A stretch of 64,000 bases of DNA from Paramicrobacterium chengjingii (lineage in GTDB: Bacteria > Actinomycetota > Actinomycetes > Actinomycetales > Microbacteriaceae). Below the pieces are notes generated by a model. It had not been told where the DNA came from, did no database searches, and worked only from the letters and a program-made list of their open reading frames with translations. Positions within the stretch are counted from its first letter, which is position 1, and each line of letters begins with the position of its first letter. The position numbers were made by a program, and so were the translations under genes. Location of the stretch: contig NZ_CP061169.1 in NCBI RefSeq assembly GCF_011751765.2, positions 2,604,001 to 2,668,000 of the forward strand. Reading direction: 5' to 3'. Positions 1 to 6,456 of this stretch are shown here, piece by piece.

Positions 1-1
1 T

Positions 2-34
2 GCCTTTCCCGAATCGGAGCGCGACTTCTCGTGA
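2..34 (+). CDS. 3' end of an upstream gene (partial)
   Basis: The first bases read in frame as AFPESERDFS followed by TGA at 32-34. This stop overlaps the GTG start of panC in a GTGA arrangement, the same coupling used repeatedly in this window. Ten residues are too few to identify the protein. In related actinobacteria a Rossmann/DUF2520 protein often precedes panC, but that is only context knowledge. Confidence 0.4.
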   Translation, partial: AFPESERDFS

Positions 35-873
35 CGCAGGTCGCCGACACGCGAGGGCTCAACGCGTGGCGCAACGCAACACGTGGGACAGTTGCGCTCG
101 TTCCCACGATGGGCGCGCTGCACGACGGGCACCGCCGACTCATCGCCCACGCGCACGGTGAAGCCGATGCTGTCGCCGTGAGCATCTTCGTCAACCCACT
201 GCAGTTCGGGCCGGACGAGGACTTCGAGCGCTACCCACGCGACCTCGATTCCGATCTCGAAATCTGTCGCGCCGACGGTGTCGATGTCGTCTTCGCACCG
301 GAGCTGCACGAAATGTATCCGCGAGACCCGGAGGTAACAGTCAGCGCAGGGCGCATGGGAGCTGTCTTCGAGGGCGCATCGCGCCCAGGCCATTTCGACG
401 GCGTGCTCACCGTCGTCGCCAAGCTGTTTCAGCGCGTGCGGCCAGACGTAGCCATCTTCGGTCAGAAAGACGCTCAACAGCTTGCCCTCGTCGAACGTCT
501 TGTCGCCGACCTTGATCTCGGTGTGCACATCGAGAGCGTTCCCATTGTGCGTGATGCCGATGGGCTCGCTCTGTCGAGCCGCAATCGCTACCTGAGCGCC
601 GCCGAACGGGAGAGCGCGCTCGCCCTGCCGCGGGCGCTTGAGGCGGCCGCCCACGAAGCCACCACGGCCGCATCAGCCCAGGATGCTGCGCGTCGCACTC
701 TTGCAGACGCCGAGCTGCAGCATCCGGAACTCTCACTCGATTACGCGACGCTGGTCGACCGCGCGACGTTCACCAAGTGCTCTCCCGACTTCCGTGGCGA
801 CGCCGTTCTCGTGCTCGCTGCCCGCGTCGGCGCTACCCGCGTGATTGACAACGCGACGCTCACGTTCGGCTGA
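31..873 (+). CDS. panC: Pantothenate synthetase (pantoate-beta-alanine ligase)
   Basis: This enzyme joins pantoate and beta-alanine with ATP, through a pantoyl-adenylate, to make pantothenate in the cytoplasm. The 280-residue length is normal for PanC. The nucleotidyltransferase HIGH-type motif is visible as PTMGALHDGH at about residues 25-34, followed by the conserved SIFVNPLQFGPDEDF block, the FGQKDAQQ segment and the KMSKS-like ALSSRNRYLS segment. The GTG start at 31 overlaps the stop of the preceding gene by four bases, which supports translational coupling and this start choice. No other pantothenate gene is in the window; the rest of the pathway may lie upstream. Confidence 0.95.
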   Translation: MTQVADTRGLNAWRNATRGTVALVPTMGALHDGHRRLIAHAHGEADAVAVSIFVNPLQFGPDEDFERYPRDLDSDLEICRADGVDVVFAPELHEMYPRDPEVTVSAGRMGAVFEGASRPGHFDGVLTVVAKLFQRVRPDVAIFGQKDAQQLALVERLVADLDLGVHIESVPIVRDADGLALSSRNRYLSAAERESALALPRALEAAAHEATTAASAQDAARRTLADAELQHPELSLDYATLVDRATFTKCSPDFRGDAVLVLAARVGATRVIDNATLTFG

Positions 874-910
874 CACCCTCGCCGCCGCACGCACGTTCTG
901 GGCTCCTGCA

Positions 911-2620
911 TCACGGTTGCGTCAGTGGCACAGACCAGTCGATGGTTGTTCCCGCGCCGTCAGCCGAATCGATGATGCATGTGCCTCCGTGTCGCTCGGC
1001 TCGTGCCCTCAAGTTCGCGAGCCCGCTTTCGACGACCTGCGTTGGAATTCCGATGCCGTCGTCGGACACCGAGAGTCGAACGCGTCCACCGTCAACGCTC
1101 AGGGAGACGTCGACGGAGTCGGGTCGGGCGTGCCTCGCGGCATTCGATAGCGCCTCTGCCAGCACGGCGAGAACGTCGTCGGCGAGCGGGCCCGTGAGCA
1201 TCGATCGCACGGGGCCCGCGAATGTGATGGTCGGTTGAAACTTGAGGATTCGACGGGCCTGGGTGGCCAGCTGAAGTGCACGTGACTGAACGTCAGCGGC
1301 CGTGGCGGGAACCTGCAGAGAGAAGATCGTTCGCCGAATGTCACGGATCGTCGTGTCGAGATCGTCTGCCGCCTGTCCTAGACGCTGACCGTCGCTGCCT
1401 TCGTCATGCCGCGCGATGCTCTGCAGGCTCAGACCGATCGCGAACAGCCGCTGGATCACGACGTCGTGCAGATCCTCGGCAATGCGATCGCGATCCTCAA
1501 GCAGGGCGATCCTCTGTCGGTCCTGACGCGATTGCAGAGCTTGCAGTGCCAGTGAGACTCGATCTGCGAAGTGCGCGAGAGCGCCGGAATCGACGTTGGC
1601 CGGGTTCTCTCGGTGATCAGCTGACCAGCCGAGGGCCAGAACCCCCGGAGAACGGCCAACAACCGTGATTGGAACGAGAATGCCTGGTCCGGCGCCTTCG
1701 TCGCCCTTTTGCACGACGAGCCCGTCGAGCACCCGTGACGCCTTGCTGGCAGCGACAGAAGCGAACTCGTCGTGCCGTTGAAATGCGAAGGATCCGCTCG
1801 GGTCGGCAGATGCAATGCTCCGCAGACGGTGCCCCGGCACCGTCTCGTTGTTCTCTTCGTCGTCCACAGCGACAAGCCACACAGCATCCGCGTTGGCGCT
1901 ACGTCGCGCCTGATCAACGAGTGCCGGCGCCGCGTCTTCGACCGAGACCGCGTCAGAGAGTGCCGAGGTTACCTCCGCTGTCGCCTCAAGCCACCGTTCG
2001 CGCTGCGCCGCCTGCGAATACATGCGAGCGTTCTCGATGACGACGCCCGCAGCCGCAGCCAAGGCGACAGCGGTCTTCTCGTCTGCGTCGGAGAATTCTT
2101 CTGTCGTCGTCTTCTCCGTGACATAGAGATTCCCGTACACCTCCCCGTGAATGAGGATCGGCACACCGAGGAACGAATGCATCGGCGGCATCCCAGTGGG
2201 AAATCCCTGGTGTGCGGGATGCTGACTGAGATCACGCAACCGCAAGGGAGCAGGATCACGAATGAGCGCACCAAGCACGCCGAGCCCCCGCGGTCCATCA
2301 GAGAGCACGGCGAGTTGTTCCTCCGAGAGTCCATGCTGCACCAGCATTCGAAGTCGCCGTTCATGGCCCGGTGGATTCAACACTCCGAGCGCCGCATAGC
2401 GCGCATCGAGCAGTGTCGATGCTGCCCGCACGATCTGCTGCAACACGCCGTCAAGTGAGAGGTCGGCCGCGAGAGTGATTACCGTGTCGAGCAGCAGCTG
2501 AAGCTGACGTCGCTCGTCGGAGAGACCCTTGACCCGGTCAAGGGTCTCCGCCAGCAGATCGTCCAGCGGAAGATCGTTCACGCGGGCGGAACGTCGCTCG
2601 GCAGCAGCTCTCTCGCTCAT
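911..2620 (-). CDS. DevS/DosT-like sensor histidine kinase with two GAF domains
   Basis: This 569-residue cytoplasmic kinase lacks membrane segments and has the DevS layout: GAF-A (about residues 55-200), GAF-B (about 225-360), a HisKA_3 dimerisation/phosphoacceptor domain with His385 in EDLHDVV, and a HATPase at about 475-569 with N-box LSNAARHA and G-box DDGIGI. The GAF-A sequence around SFLGVPI and the ALAAAAGVVIENARMY helix closely resemble mycobacterial DevS. In DevS the heme axial histidine precedes PPM; here that position is Met144 (GMPPM), so heme sensing is doubtful. The start codon overlaps the stop of the response regulator gene by four bases, making a two-gene operon transcribed leftward. 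Confidence 0.9.
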   Translation of the reverse strand: MSERAAAERRSARVNDLPLDDLLAETLDRVKGLSDERRQLQLLLDTVITLAADLSLDGVLQQIVRAASTLLDARYAALGVLNPPGHERRLRMLVQHGLSEEQLAVLSDGPRGLGVLGALIRDPAPLRLRDLSQHPAHQGFPTGMPPMHSFLGVPILIHGEVYGNLYVTEKTTTEEFSDADEKTAVALAAAAGVVIENARMYSQAAQRERWLEATAEVTSALSDAVSVEDAAPALVDQARRSANADAVWLVAVDDEENNETVPGHRLRSIASADPSGSFAFQRHDEFASVAASKASRVLDGLVVQKGDEGAGPGILVPITVVGRSPGVLALGWSADHRENPANVDSGALAHFADRVSLALQALQSRQDRQRIALLEDRDRIAEDLHDVVIQRLFAIGLSLQSIARHDEGSDGQRLGQAADDLDTTIRDIRRTIFSLQVPATAADVQSRALQLATQARRILKFQPTITFAGPVRSMLTGPLADDVLAVLAEALSNAARHARPDSVDVSLSVDGGRVRLSVSDDGIGIPTQVVESGLANLRARAERHGGTCIIDSADGAGTTIDWSVPLTQP

Positions 2621-3273
2621 CGTGACCGTTCACGTCCTCGGGCAAGATACAGAGCCGCCTGCGTGCGATTGTCGACGCCCAGCTTTGACATGAGGGAGGA
2701 GACGTAGTTCTTGACGGTCTTCTCAGCGAGAAACAGCTTCGCGGCGATCTGGCGGTTCGTCATTCCAGCGCCGATGCACTCAAGAATGCGCCGCTCTTGA
2801 TCGGTGAGGCTGTTCTCTTGGGCATCCGATTTGTGCTCGTTGCGGATGCGGCTGAGTACTCTGCTCGTCAATCGGGGGTCGATGAGAGATTCTCCCCGTG
2901 CGGCGCGACGCACAGCCGAGACCAGCTCGTCGCCCCGAATGTGCTTGAGAACGTAACCGCGAGCCCCGGCCATGATTGCGGCAAACAGTGCGTCGTCATC
3001 GTCGTACGAGCTGAGAAAGAGTGCAGCAATGTCCGGAGATTGAGAGAGCATGTCACGGCAGATGTCGATCCCCGATCCGTCAGGCAGGCGACCATCAAGC
3101 ACGGCGACGTCGGGCGCGCATGCCACGATCTGCTCCGCCGTGCCCGCCACCTGACCTGCCTCGCCGATCACGCGGATGTCGCCTTCGGCTTCGAGTAGAT
3201 CCCGGATGCCTCGCCTGACGATCTCATGATCGTCAACGAGAAAGACGCTGATCGTGCCCGGTTCTTGTCTCAC
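2617..3273 (-). CDS. DevR/DosR-like NarL-family response regulator
   Basis: This 218-residue regulator has a receiver domain (acidic pair DD at 14-15, phosphoacceptor Asp60 in VAVLDGRLPDGSG, Lys110 in GYVLK) and a C-terminal LuxR-type helix-turn-helix. The recognition helix AEKTVKNYVSSLMSKLG contains the same K-T-V-K-N-Y-V-S core that contacts DNA in mycobacterial DevR, so similar DNA targets are expected. It is first in an operon with the DevS-like kinase. A DosR-box-like palindrome lies about 120 bp upstream, at 3391-3404, in the intergenic region shared with the SipW-type operon; it could serve either or both. Confidence 0.9.
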   Translation of the reverse strand: MRQEPGTISVFLVDDHEIVRRGIRDLLEAEGDIRVIGEAGQVAGTAEQIVACAPDVAVLDGRLPDGSGIDICRDMLSQSPDIAALFLSSYDDDDALFAAIMAGARGYVLKHIRGDELVSAVRRAARGESLIDPRLTSRVLSRIRNEHKSDAQENSLTDQERRILECIGAGMTNRQIAAKLFLAEKTVKNYVSSLMSKLGVDNRTQAALYLARGRERSR

Positions 3274-3390
3274 AACGGCATCCTCTCCTTCTCGGTCAGG
3301 ATATCGACCGCTGGATCACCGCGCTAGAAGCGAGCCGAGCCGCCCCACGCGGCAACGATGCCGCAAGCCGCAGTTCCGCCGGCCAATCCT

Positions 3391-3404
3391 AGGACTTTGG
3401 TCCC
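3391..3404. promoter_or_regulatory. DosR/DevR-box-like palindrome
   Basis: The sequence AGGACTTTGGTCCC matches the core of the mycobacterial DosR box (GGGACTTTNGTCCC) at all specified bases except the first. It lies between the DevR-like regulator gene and the SipW-type operon. The regulator carries the DevR recognition-helix residues, so binding is plausible. Function is inferred. Confidence 0.6.
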
Positions 3405-3445
3405 GCGGATCGCGGGACAATTCCCCTGTCCGCGGCCGGCCGCGG
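3400..3445. repeat. Stacked palindromes upstream of the SipW-type operon
   Basis: Three overlapping dyads follow the DosR-like box. GTCCCGCG-GAT-CGCGGGAC is perfect at 3400-3418. GGACA and TGTCC form arms at 3415-3419 and 3427-3431. CCGCGGCCGGCCGCGG is a perfect 16-bp palindrome at 3430-3445. They end about 100 bp before the first operon start codon, a normal place for operators. Confidence 0.6.
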
Positions 3446-3546
3446 GCGAAATCATTGACGTAGTGGAATGGAGAACCTTCCAGACACCGGCAACAACACA
3501 TCACGTTCCCCACGAGGGAACACAGACCTCTTCGAAGGGAAGAGAC

Positions 3547-4095
3547 ATGAAGAAAATGACCAAGGGCGCCATTGCCGCAGGAATCGGTGCCGTTCTGCTG
3601 CTCGGCGGCGCGGGCACCCTGGCCTTCTGGTCTGACGACGCCGCACTCGCCGGCGGCACGCTCACGACGGGAAACCTCACTCTGACAGATGCGACAGCAA
3701 CGAGTAACTGGGTGTATGCCGAAGGCAATGTGAATGCGGGCGATGCAGTTCAGCAGATCGTTCCGGGAGACACGATCACGAAGACGATGAGCTTCACGAT
3801 CAACGCGTCGGGAGACAACCTCACAGCCACGCTCACGACACCCTCGTCGACAACTGTCACCGTTGACGGGGGAACAGCACCTGAGACCCTTCAGATGAAT
3901 GTCAGCGCCGCGTATGAGATCGACGGTGAGGCTGTTCCCAGCGCCATCACAAGTGCGAACGATGGCGACGTGGTGACCGCGGTGGTCACTGTTACCTTCC
4001 CCTTCGGTGATGCGACGGTGAACGGAAACGACACACAGGGGATCTCCGCAGCCTTGAATGACATCACTGTGCAGCTGGTGCAGACCGAGGCCTGA
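3547..4095 (+). CDS. SipW-dependent-type secreted protein (TasA/CalY-like)
   Basis: The 182-residue product starts with a short basic segment, a hydrophobic core and the SipW-type signature GTLAFWSD, then GGTLTTGNLTL. This pattern marks exported proteins processed by an ER/SipW-type signal peptidase, as in the Bacillus matrix proteins TasA and CalY. The mature part is acidic, Thr/Ser-rich and beta-like with no cysteine. The ATG at 3547 is preceded by a GAAGGGAAG ribosome-binding site; the longer upstream reading frame lacks one. It is the first of four same-strand genes, five bases before the signal peptidase gene. A surface fibre or biofilm-matrix role is inferred from family and context. 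Confidence 0.85.
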   Translation: MKKMTKGAIAAGIGAVLLLGGAGTLAFWSDDAALAGGTLTTGNLTLTDATATSNWVYAEGNVNAGDAVQQIVPGDTITKTMSFTINASGDNLTATLTTPSSTTVTVDGGTAPETLQMNVSAAYEIDGEAVPSAITSANDGDVVTAVVTVTFPFGDATVNGNDTQGISAALNDITVQLVQTEA

Positions 4096-4100
4096 CGCAC

Positions 4101-4667
4101 ATGACGACATCACGACGCATCAAGAGGTGGGTTCGACGAGCCCTCTGCTTCGTGATCATCACGGGGGCGGCGGCAGCGGCCATCGCCGGTGCTGTCCTCC
4201 CCCGGCTCACAGGAGCCACGGGCTACGCAGTGACGTCGGGCTCCATGGAGCAGACCCTGCCGATCGGGTCCCTCGTCGTCGTCCGTCCCGTCGCACCGCG
4301 CGATATCACCGTCGGAGACATCATCACCTACCAGCTGCGGTCAGGAGAACCCGAGGTGGCGACTCACCGCATCATCAGCAGCGGGGTCGGCACAGACGGG
4401 GACATCCGGTGGCGGACGCAAGGTGACGCGAACAGCACGGCTGACCCGATTCCGGTTCGCGCCGAGCAGATCAAGGGAGTGATGTGGTACGTGGTTCCAT
4501 GGCTCGGCTACATGTCCATATTCGTGGGCGCCGAGCAGAAAGCATCGCTCCTGCTCGTCGTTGGTGTCGCCCTGTTGGGTTACGCCGCCGTCGTCTGGAG
4601 CCTCGCGATTCGCGAACGTCGAATCACCGTCAGAGACACCACGATTTTGAGAGGAAACACGCCATGA
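4101..4667 (+). CDS. Signal peptidase I, ER/SipW type (S26B)
   Basis: This 188-residue membrane protease probably cleaves the SipW-type signal peptides of its neighbours. An N-terminal membrane segment (about residues 13-33) precedes the catalytic serine Ser48 in TSGSME. The general base is His89 in ATHRI, histidine rather than the lysine of LepB, and QGDAN at about 107-111 supplies an acidic residue; these are marks of the archaeal/ER-type family. A second hydrophobic segment is at about 148-170. It sits between two putative substrate genes and its stop overlaps the next ATG by four bases. Confidence 0.9.
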   Translation: MTTSRRIKRWVRRALCFVIITGAAAAAIAGAVLPRLTGATGYAVTSGSMEQTLPIGSLVVVRPVAPRDITVGDIITYQLRSGEPEVATHRIISSGVGTDGDIRWRTQGDANSTADPIPVRAEQIKGVMWYVVPWLGYMSIFVGAEQKASLLLVVGVALLGYAAVVWSLAIRERRITVRDTTILRGNTP

Positions 4668-5287
4668 CAACCGCTCCTTCTCGCCGTCGGGGCAAAATCC
4701 GTGCGCTGCTGAGCCTCGGAATGCTGCTGGGTATCAGCCAGGTGGGCACTCTTGCGGCTTGGACCGACTCGGCGACGGTATCGGGCGGCGGTTTCAGCTC
4801 GGGTACCCTCGATGTCGCCGTTGGCGACGCGGCCGCGGATCAGCTCACGGGGCCGGGAGGCAGTTGGACGCACGCGAGTCTCTCGCTCGACGGTGCCTTG
4901 CCTGGTGAGAGCGTCGCCCGAACGGTCACTGTCGGAAACGCGGGCAGCGTCCCGCTGGCTCTCGACGCATCGGCGACGATCCCCGATGGTGCGCTTGCGA
5001 GCACCGACGGTTCCGGTCTGCTCCTCACCGTCTCCGTCGGTGGTGAGCCCGTCAACACGGGAACGGCTGCGACGGGCGATCGTCATGGTGTGTGTTCTGG
5101 CGGCGTTTCCGTTCTTGTCGATGCCCCGCTGTCGTCGGCGGAGACCTCCCTCGGGATCGACGGCGTACGCCTGAGCCCTGAAGAAGAGACAAGCTTGTGC
5201 GTGAGTATCGGGCTCTCCCCCGCCGCTCCAAACTCTATGCAGGGCGCGTCCACGACTGTCGCCATTTCCGTCGAGGCGAAGCAGTGA
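4664..5287 (+). CDS. SipW-dependent-type secreted protein (second)
   Basis: This 207-residue protein begins with a basic stretch (RRRGK), a hydrophobic core and the signature GTLAAWTDSA followed by GGGFSSGTLDVAVG, as in the first gene of the operon. The mature region is acidic and beta-rich, with a TVTVGNAGSVPLALD segment typical of TasA-like domains, and two cysteines that could pair outside the cell. The ATG at 4664 overlaps the signal peptidase stop (ATGA); the upstream in-frame extension would run antiparallel in frame through the peptidase gene and is rejected. It is likely cleaved by the neighbouring peptidases and exported to the surface. Confidence 0.85.
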   Translation: MTTAPSRRRGKIRALLSLGMLLGISQVGTLAAWTDSATVSGGGFSSGTLDVAVGDAAADQLTGPGGSWTHASLSLDGALPGESVARTVTVGNAGSVPLALDASATIPDGALASTDGSGLLLTVSVGGEPVNTGTAATGDRHGVCSGGVSVLVDAPLSSAETSLGIDGVRLSPEEETSLCVSIGLSPAAPNSMQGASTTVAISVEAKQ

Positions 5288-6411
5288 GTGCCGGGGTTCG
5301 CCGCCGGATCGGCGCGATCGCACGCGAAACTCTGCTGACGTGCGGGGCACTTCTCGGGGTGATCTGCATCGCGCTCGTCGTTGGCGCTCATGCTTTCGGA
5401 ATCACAATGCTCGTGTTCGAATCGGGCTCGATGAGTCCGAAAATCACGACCGGAGCGGCCGCTCTCGCTGTCAAAACAGACGCGGACGACCTCGCTCCCG
5501 GGGACGTCGTCAGCGTGACGGACTCGGCTGGACGACGCATCACCCATCGGATCGTCGCCGCCGACGAGATCGCAGACGGCAGCAATGATGTCACGTTGAC
5601 CCTTCAGGGGGATGCGAACCTTCATCCTGATGACGAGACATACCGTGTCGCCGAAGCGGACCGTGTCATCTGGAGTGCCAATGGGCTCGGATACGTGATC
5701 TCCGCTCTGTCGAGTCCGATCTCGATCTTCACAGCGGGAGGCAGCGCCGCGCTGCTGTGCGCTATCGTATTCCGGCGCCGCAGCCGCACGGAAAACATCA
5801 CACCATCGGACCACCATACGAACACCGACCTGGTGCGACGAGGGCAGGGCACGTTCGTCTCTTCCGAGGGAGTGCCCTCAACGACAGAGCTGGATCACGA
5901 CGGGCCGTCAGCCCGGTCCGTCGCATCCCGTCTCCGTGCACGTTCCCGTGCGATCACCGGAGGGGCGGCCGTCGCCGTAGCCATCGGGGTACTCGCAGCA
6001 TCCGGCAGCACAGCATCTCTGACGACTCCCACGCTCGCGGCATTCTCAGACCAGGCGAGCGTGACGTCAGCAGTGGCGACCGGTACGATCCCCGATCCTC
6101 CGGTGAGCTTCGTCTGCACGAATGGCAGCTTTCTCAGCGGCTACGTGGACGTCACATGGCAGTCATGGAGCGACGCGCCGATCGGCTACGGCTACCAGGT
6201 CGTTGCAACATCCGCTGACGGCGCGACGACGATTAAGACCTGGGACGTCTCGGGAACGACGCTGCCGATCAATCGCAGTGACTTTCCCGCCTCGGGCGAC
6301 TATCTTGTGTCGCTCCGGGGAACGGATGCCGCCACCGGCTGGGTCTCACACACAGGCCCCACCGTCGAGGTCAGAGCCGGCGGGGCCACATGGGAGCTCA
6401 ATTGCGCGTAA
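5284..6411 (+). CDS. Signal peptidase I fused to a SipW-type signal sequence and exported domain
   Basis: The GTG at 5284 overlaps the previous stop (GTGA) and gives 375 residues. Residues 1-165 are an ER/SipW-type signal peptidase: membrane segment at about 15-40, nucleophile Ser49 in ESGSMSP, His88 in ITHRI, LQGDAN at about 107-112, and a second membrane segment at about 140-163. A charged linker (about 165-222) leads to a third hydrophobic segment (about 224-245) carrying a SipW-type signature TPTLAAFSDQA and then GTIPDPP. The last 110 residues look like a fibronectin-type or Ig-like beta domain (VDVTWQSW, YQVVATSADG) with two cysteines. Enzyme and apparent substrate in one chain is unusual; self-cleavage is possible but not shown. 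Confidence 0.85.
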   Translation: MSAGVRRRIGAIARETLLTCGALLGVICIALVVGAHAFGITMLVFESGSMSPKITTGAAALAVKTDADDLAPGDVVSVTDSAGRRITHRIVAADEIADGSNDVTLTLQGDANLHPDDETYRVAEADRVIWSANGLGYVISALSSPISIFTAGGSAALLCAIVFRRRSRTENITPSDHHTNTDLVRRGQGTFVSSEGVPSTTELDHDGPSARSVASRLRARSRAITGGAAVAVAIGVLAASGSTASLTTPTLAAFSDQASVTSAVATGTIPDPPVSFVCTNGSFLSGYVDVTWQSWSDAPIGYGYQVVATSADGATTIKTWDVSGTTLPINRSDFPASGDYLVSLRGTDAATGWVSHTGPTVEVRAGGATWELNCA

Positions 6412-6456
6412 TGGTGAGCCGGTGAGCACACGCGCCGCGCCTGAGCTTGCTGACCG

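Noticed and set aside
3316..4113. Minus-strand frame of 265 residues opposite the first SipW-type gene
   Set aside because: It is antisense to a gene with a clear signal-peptide signature and crosses the palindromic promoter region.
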